Part shown: positions 14,927-15,870 of the stretch, piece after piece
How the letters are laid out: each line of letters opens with the position of its first letter
Numbering within the stretch: the first letter of the stretch is position 1
NCBI GenBank assembly: GCA_946409145.1
Contig: CAMJVA010000012.1
Coordinates: 1 to 15,870 of the forward strand
DNA: 15,870 bases
Origin: an uncultured Enterococcus sp.
GTDB lineage: Bacteria; Bacillota; Bacilli; Lactobacillales; Enterococcaceae
Direction of reading: 5' to 3'
The notes under the pieces: generated by a model
What the model was told of the DNA's origin: nothing
The model's database searches: none
The model's input: the letters and a program-made list of their open reading frames with translations, nothing else
Position numbers and translations under genes: made by a program

Positions 14927-15870
14927 TACTTTAACGCGAAAAAAAGAACTTTTCGTCCCCTTAACACCTGGGGTCGTGAAAATGTATGTTTGCGGACCGA
15001 CAGTTTACAATTATATTCACATTGGAAATGCTAGAAGCGCCGTGGCTTTTGACACGATTCGTCGCTATTTTGAATATCGCGGTTTCAAAGTGGACTATGT
15101 TTCTAATTTTACTGATGTAGATGATAAAATTATTCGCACAGGAAAAGAATTGGAAATTTCTCCTCTTGAAGTGGCCGAGCGGTTTATTCATGCTTTCGAA
15201 GAAGATACTACCGCTTTAAATATTGAAACAGCTACCCTCCATCCTCGAGTAACTGAAAATATGGCTGATATTATTCAATTTATTCAAGTGCTCATTAAAA
15301 AAGGTTATGCTTATGAATCTTTTGGGGATGTTTATTTCCGCACGCGAAAATTCAAAAATTACGGTCAATTAAGTGGGAAAAATATTGATGATTTAGAAAT
15401 TGGTGCTAGTCAAAGAACAGGAGAAGAACAAGCGCGCAAAGAAGATCCTTTAGATTTTGCTCTTTGGAAAAAAGCCAAAGAAGATGAAATTTTTTGGGAA
15501 TCTCCTTTTGGTAAGGGGCGTCCTGGTTGGCACATTGAGTGTTCTGTAATGGCTACTAAACATTTAGGAGACACCATTGATATTCACGGTGGGGGACAAG
15601 ATTTAGAATTTCCCCATCATGAAAATGAAATTGCTCAAAGTGAGGCTAAAACAGGGCATACTTTTGCTAATTATTGGATGCATAATGCTTTTGTTACTAT
15701 TGGTGATGAAGATGAAAAAATGAGTAAATCTCTGGGGAATTTTGTAACAGTGCACGAATTACTAGAAAAAGTAGAGCCTCAAGTAGTGAGATTTTTCATG
15801 TCTTCTACCCAATATCGTCGCCCTATTCGTTTTTCTGAGAAAAATTTACAAGAAGCTAAAACTAATTTGC
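14910..15870 (+). CDS. cysS: Cysteinyl-tRNA synthetase (3' end truncated by window)
   Basis: This class I synthetase charges tRNA-Cys. The frame runs open from the ATG at 14910 to the window edge, giving 320 of the roughly 465 residues expected. Signatures seen are the zinc ligands C28 (YVCGPTVY), C211 (HIECS), H236 and E240 (FPHHENE), the HIGH-type HIGN (37–40) and the KMSKS loop (270–274). The catalytic core is therefore complete; only the anticodon-binding end is outside. GAGAGGA (14898–14904) provides the ribosome binding site. The start lies inside cysE in another frame, overlapping by 17 nt, the arrangement expected of a coupled cysE–cysS pair that balances cysteine synthesis with cysteinyl-tRNA supply. 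Confidence 0.96.
   Translation, partial: MIQVYNTLTRKKELFVPLTPGVVKMYVCGPTVYNYIHIGNARSAVAFDTIRRYFEYRGFKVDYVSNFTDVDDKIIRTGKELEISPLEVAERFIHAFEEDTTALNIETATLHPRVTENMADIIQFIQVLIKKGYAYESFGDVYFRTRKFKNYGQLSGKNIDDLEIGASQRTGEEQARKEDPLDFALWKKAKEDEIFWESPFGKGRPGWHIECSVMATKHLGDTIDIHGGGQDLEFPHHENEIAQSEAKTGHTFANYWMHNAFVTIGDEDEKMSKSLGNFVTVHELLEKVEPQVVRFFMSSTQYRRPIRFSEKNLQEAKTNL

Noticed and set aside
1..15870. CRISPR arrays, insertion sequences, prophage or toxin–antitoxin genes
   Set aside because: No regularly spaced direct repeats, transposase-like frames, integrase or phage structural genes, or small paired toxin–antitoxin frames were found on either strand.

Overview
The window is chromosomal DNA from a low-GC Gram-positive bacterium of the order Lactobacillales, most likely Enterococcaceae-like. 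This rests on the AT-rich composition, strong AGGAGG-type ribosome binding sites, a mannose-family PTS followed by a DUF956 (ManO) gene, and the order dut–radA–yacL–gltX–cysE–cysS. The species cannot be named from sequence alone.

Layout. Positions 1–1994 (+) hold the end of a mannose-type PTS operon: IIC (5' end outside the window), IID and, after a hairpin, manO. Positions 2090–3268 (+) hold an isoaspartyl-dipeptidase-like metallohydrolase with its own promoter and a bidirectional terminator. Positions 3319–3572 carry no intact gene but a compact, palindrome-rich block of about 170 bp. Positions 3573–5950 are a divergent pair: an ABC exporter half-transporter (−) and a MarR-family repressor (+). 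They share a promoter region with two GGTACC-centred operator-like palindromes. Positions 6050–6562 (−) encode a small DUF2798-like membrane protein, and 6713–9301 (−) a large YfhO-family membrane protein. Positions 9587–11447 (+) are dut and radA, 10 bp apart. Positions 11562–12692 (+) encode a PIN/TRAM membrane protein (YacL), and 12793–14262 gltX. Positions 14387–14926 are cysE, which overlaps cysS (14910 to the window end, truncated) by 17 nt.

How the genes work together. The PTS genes import and phosphorylate hexoses, with ManO as the small accessory protein usual in this order. The MarR/ABC pair looks like a self-contained efflux unit induced by its substrate. YfhO points to glycosylation of a cell-wall polymer. 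dut and radA keep uracil out of DNA and process recombination intermediates. gltX, cysE and cysS link glutamyl-tRNA and cysteine/cysteinyl-tRNA supply.

Most of the window is ordinary housekeeping sequence. The parts most worth a second look are the 170-bp palindromic element at 3391–3563, the operator pair at 5411–5466, the terminator-like hairpin in the leader of the DUF2798-like gene, the Lys-to-Glu change at the metal-bridging position of the isoaspartyl-dipeptidase-like enzyme, and the strong terminator between gltX and cysE without a T-box. I found no CRISPR array, tRNA, rRNA, insertion sequence or phage gene.
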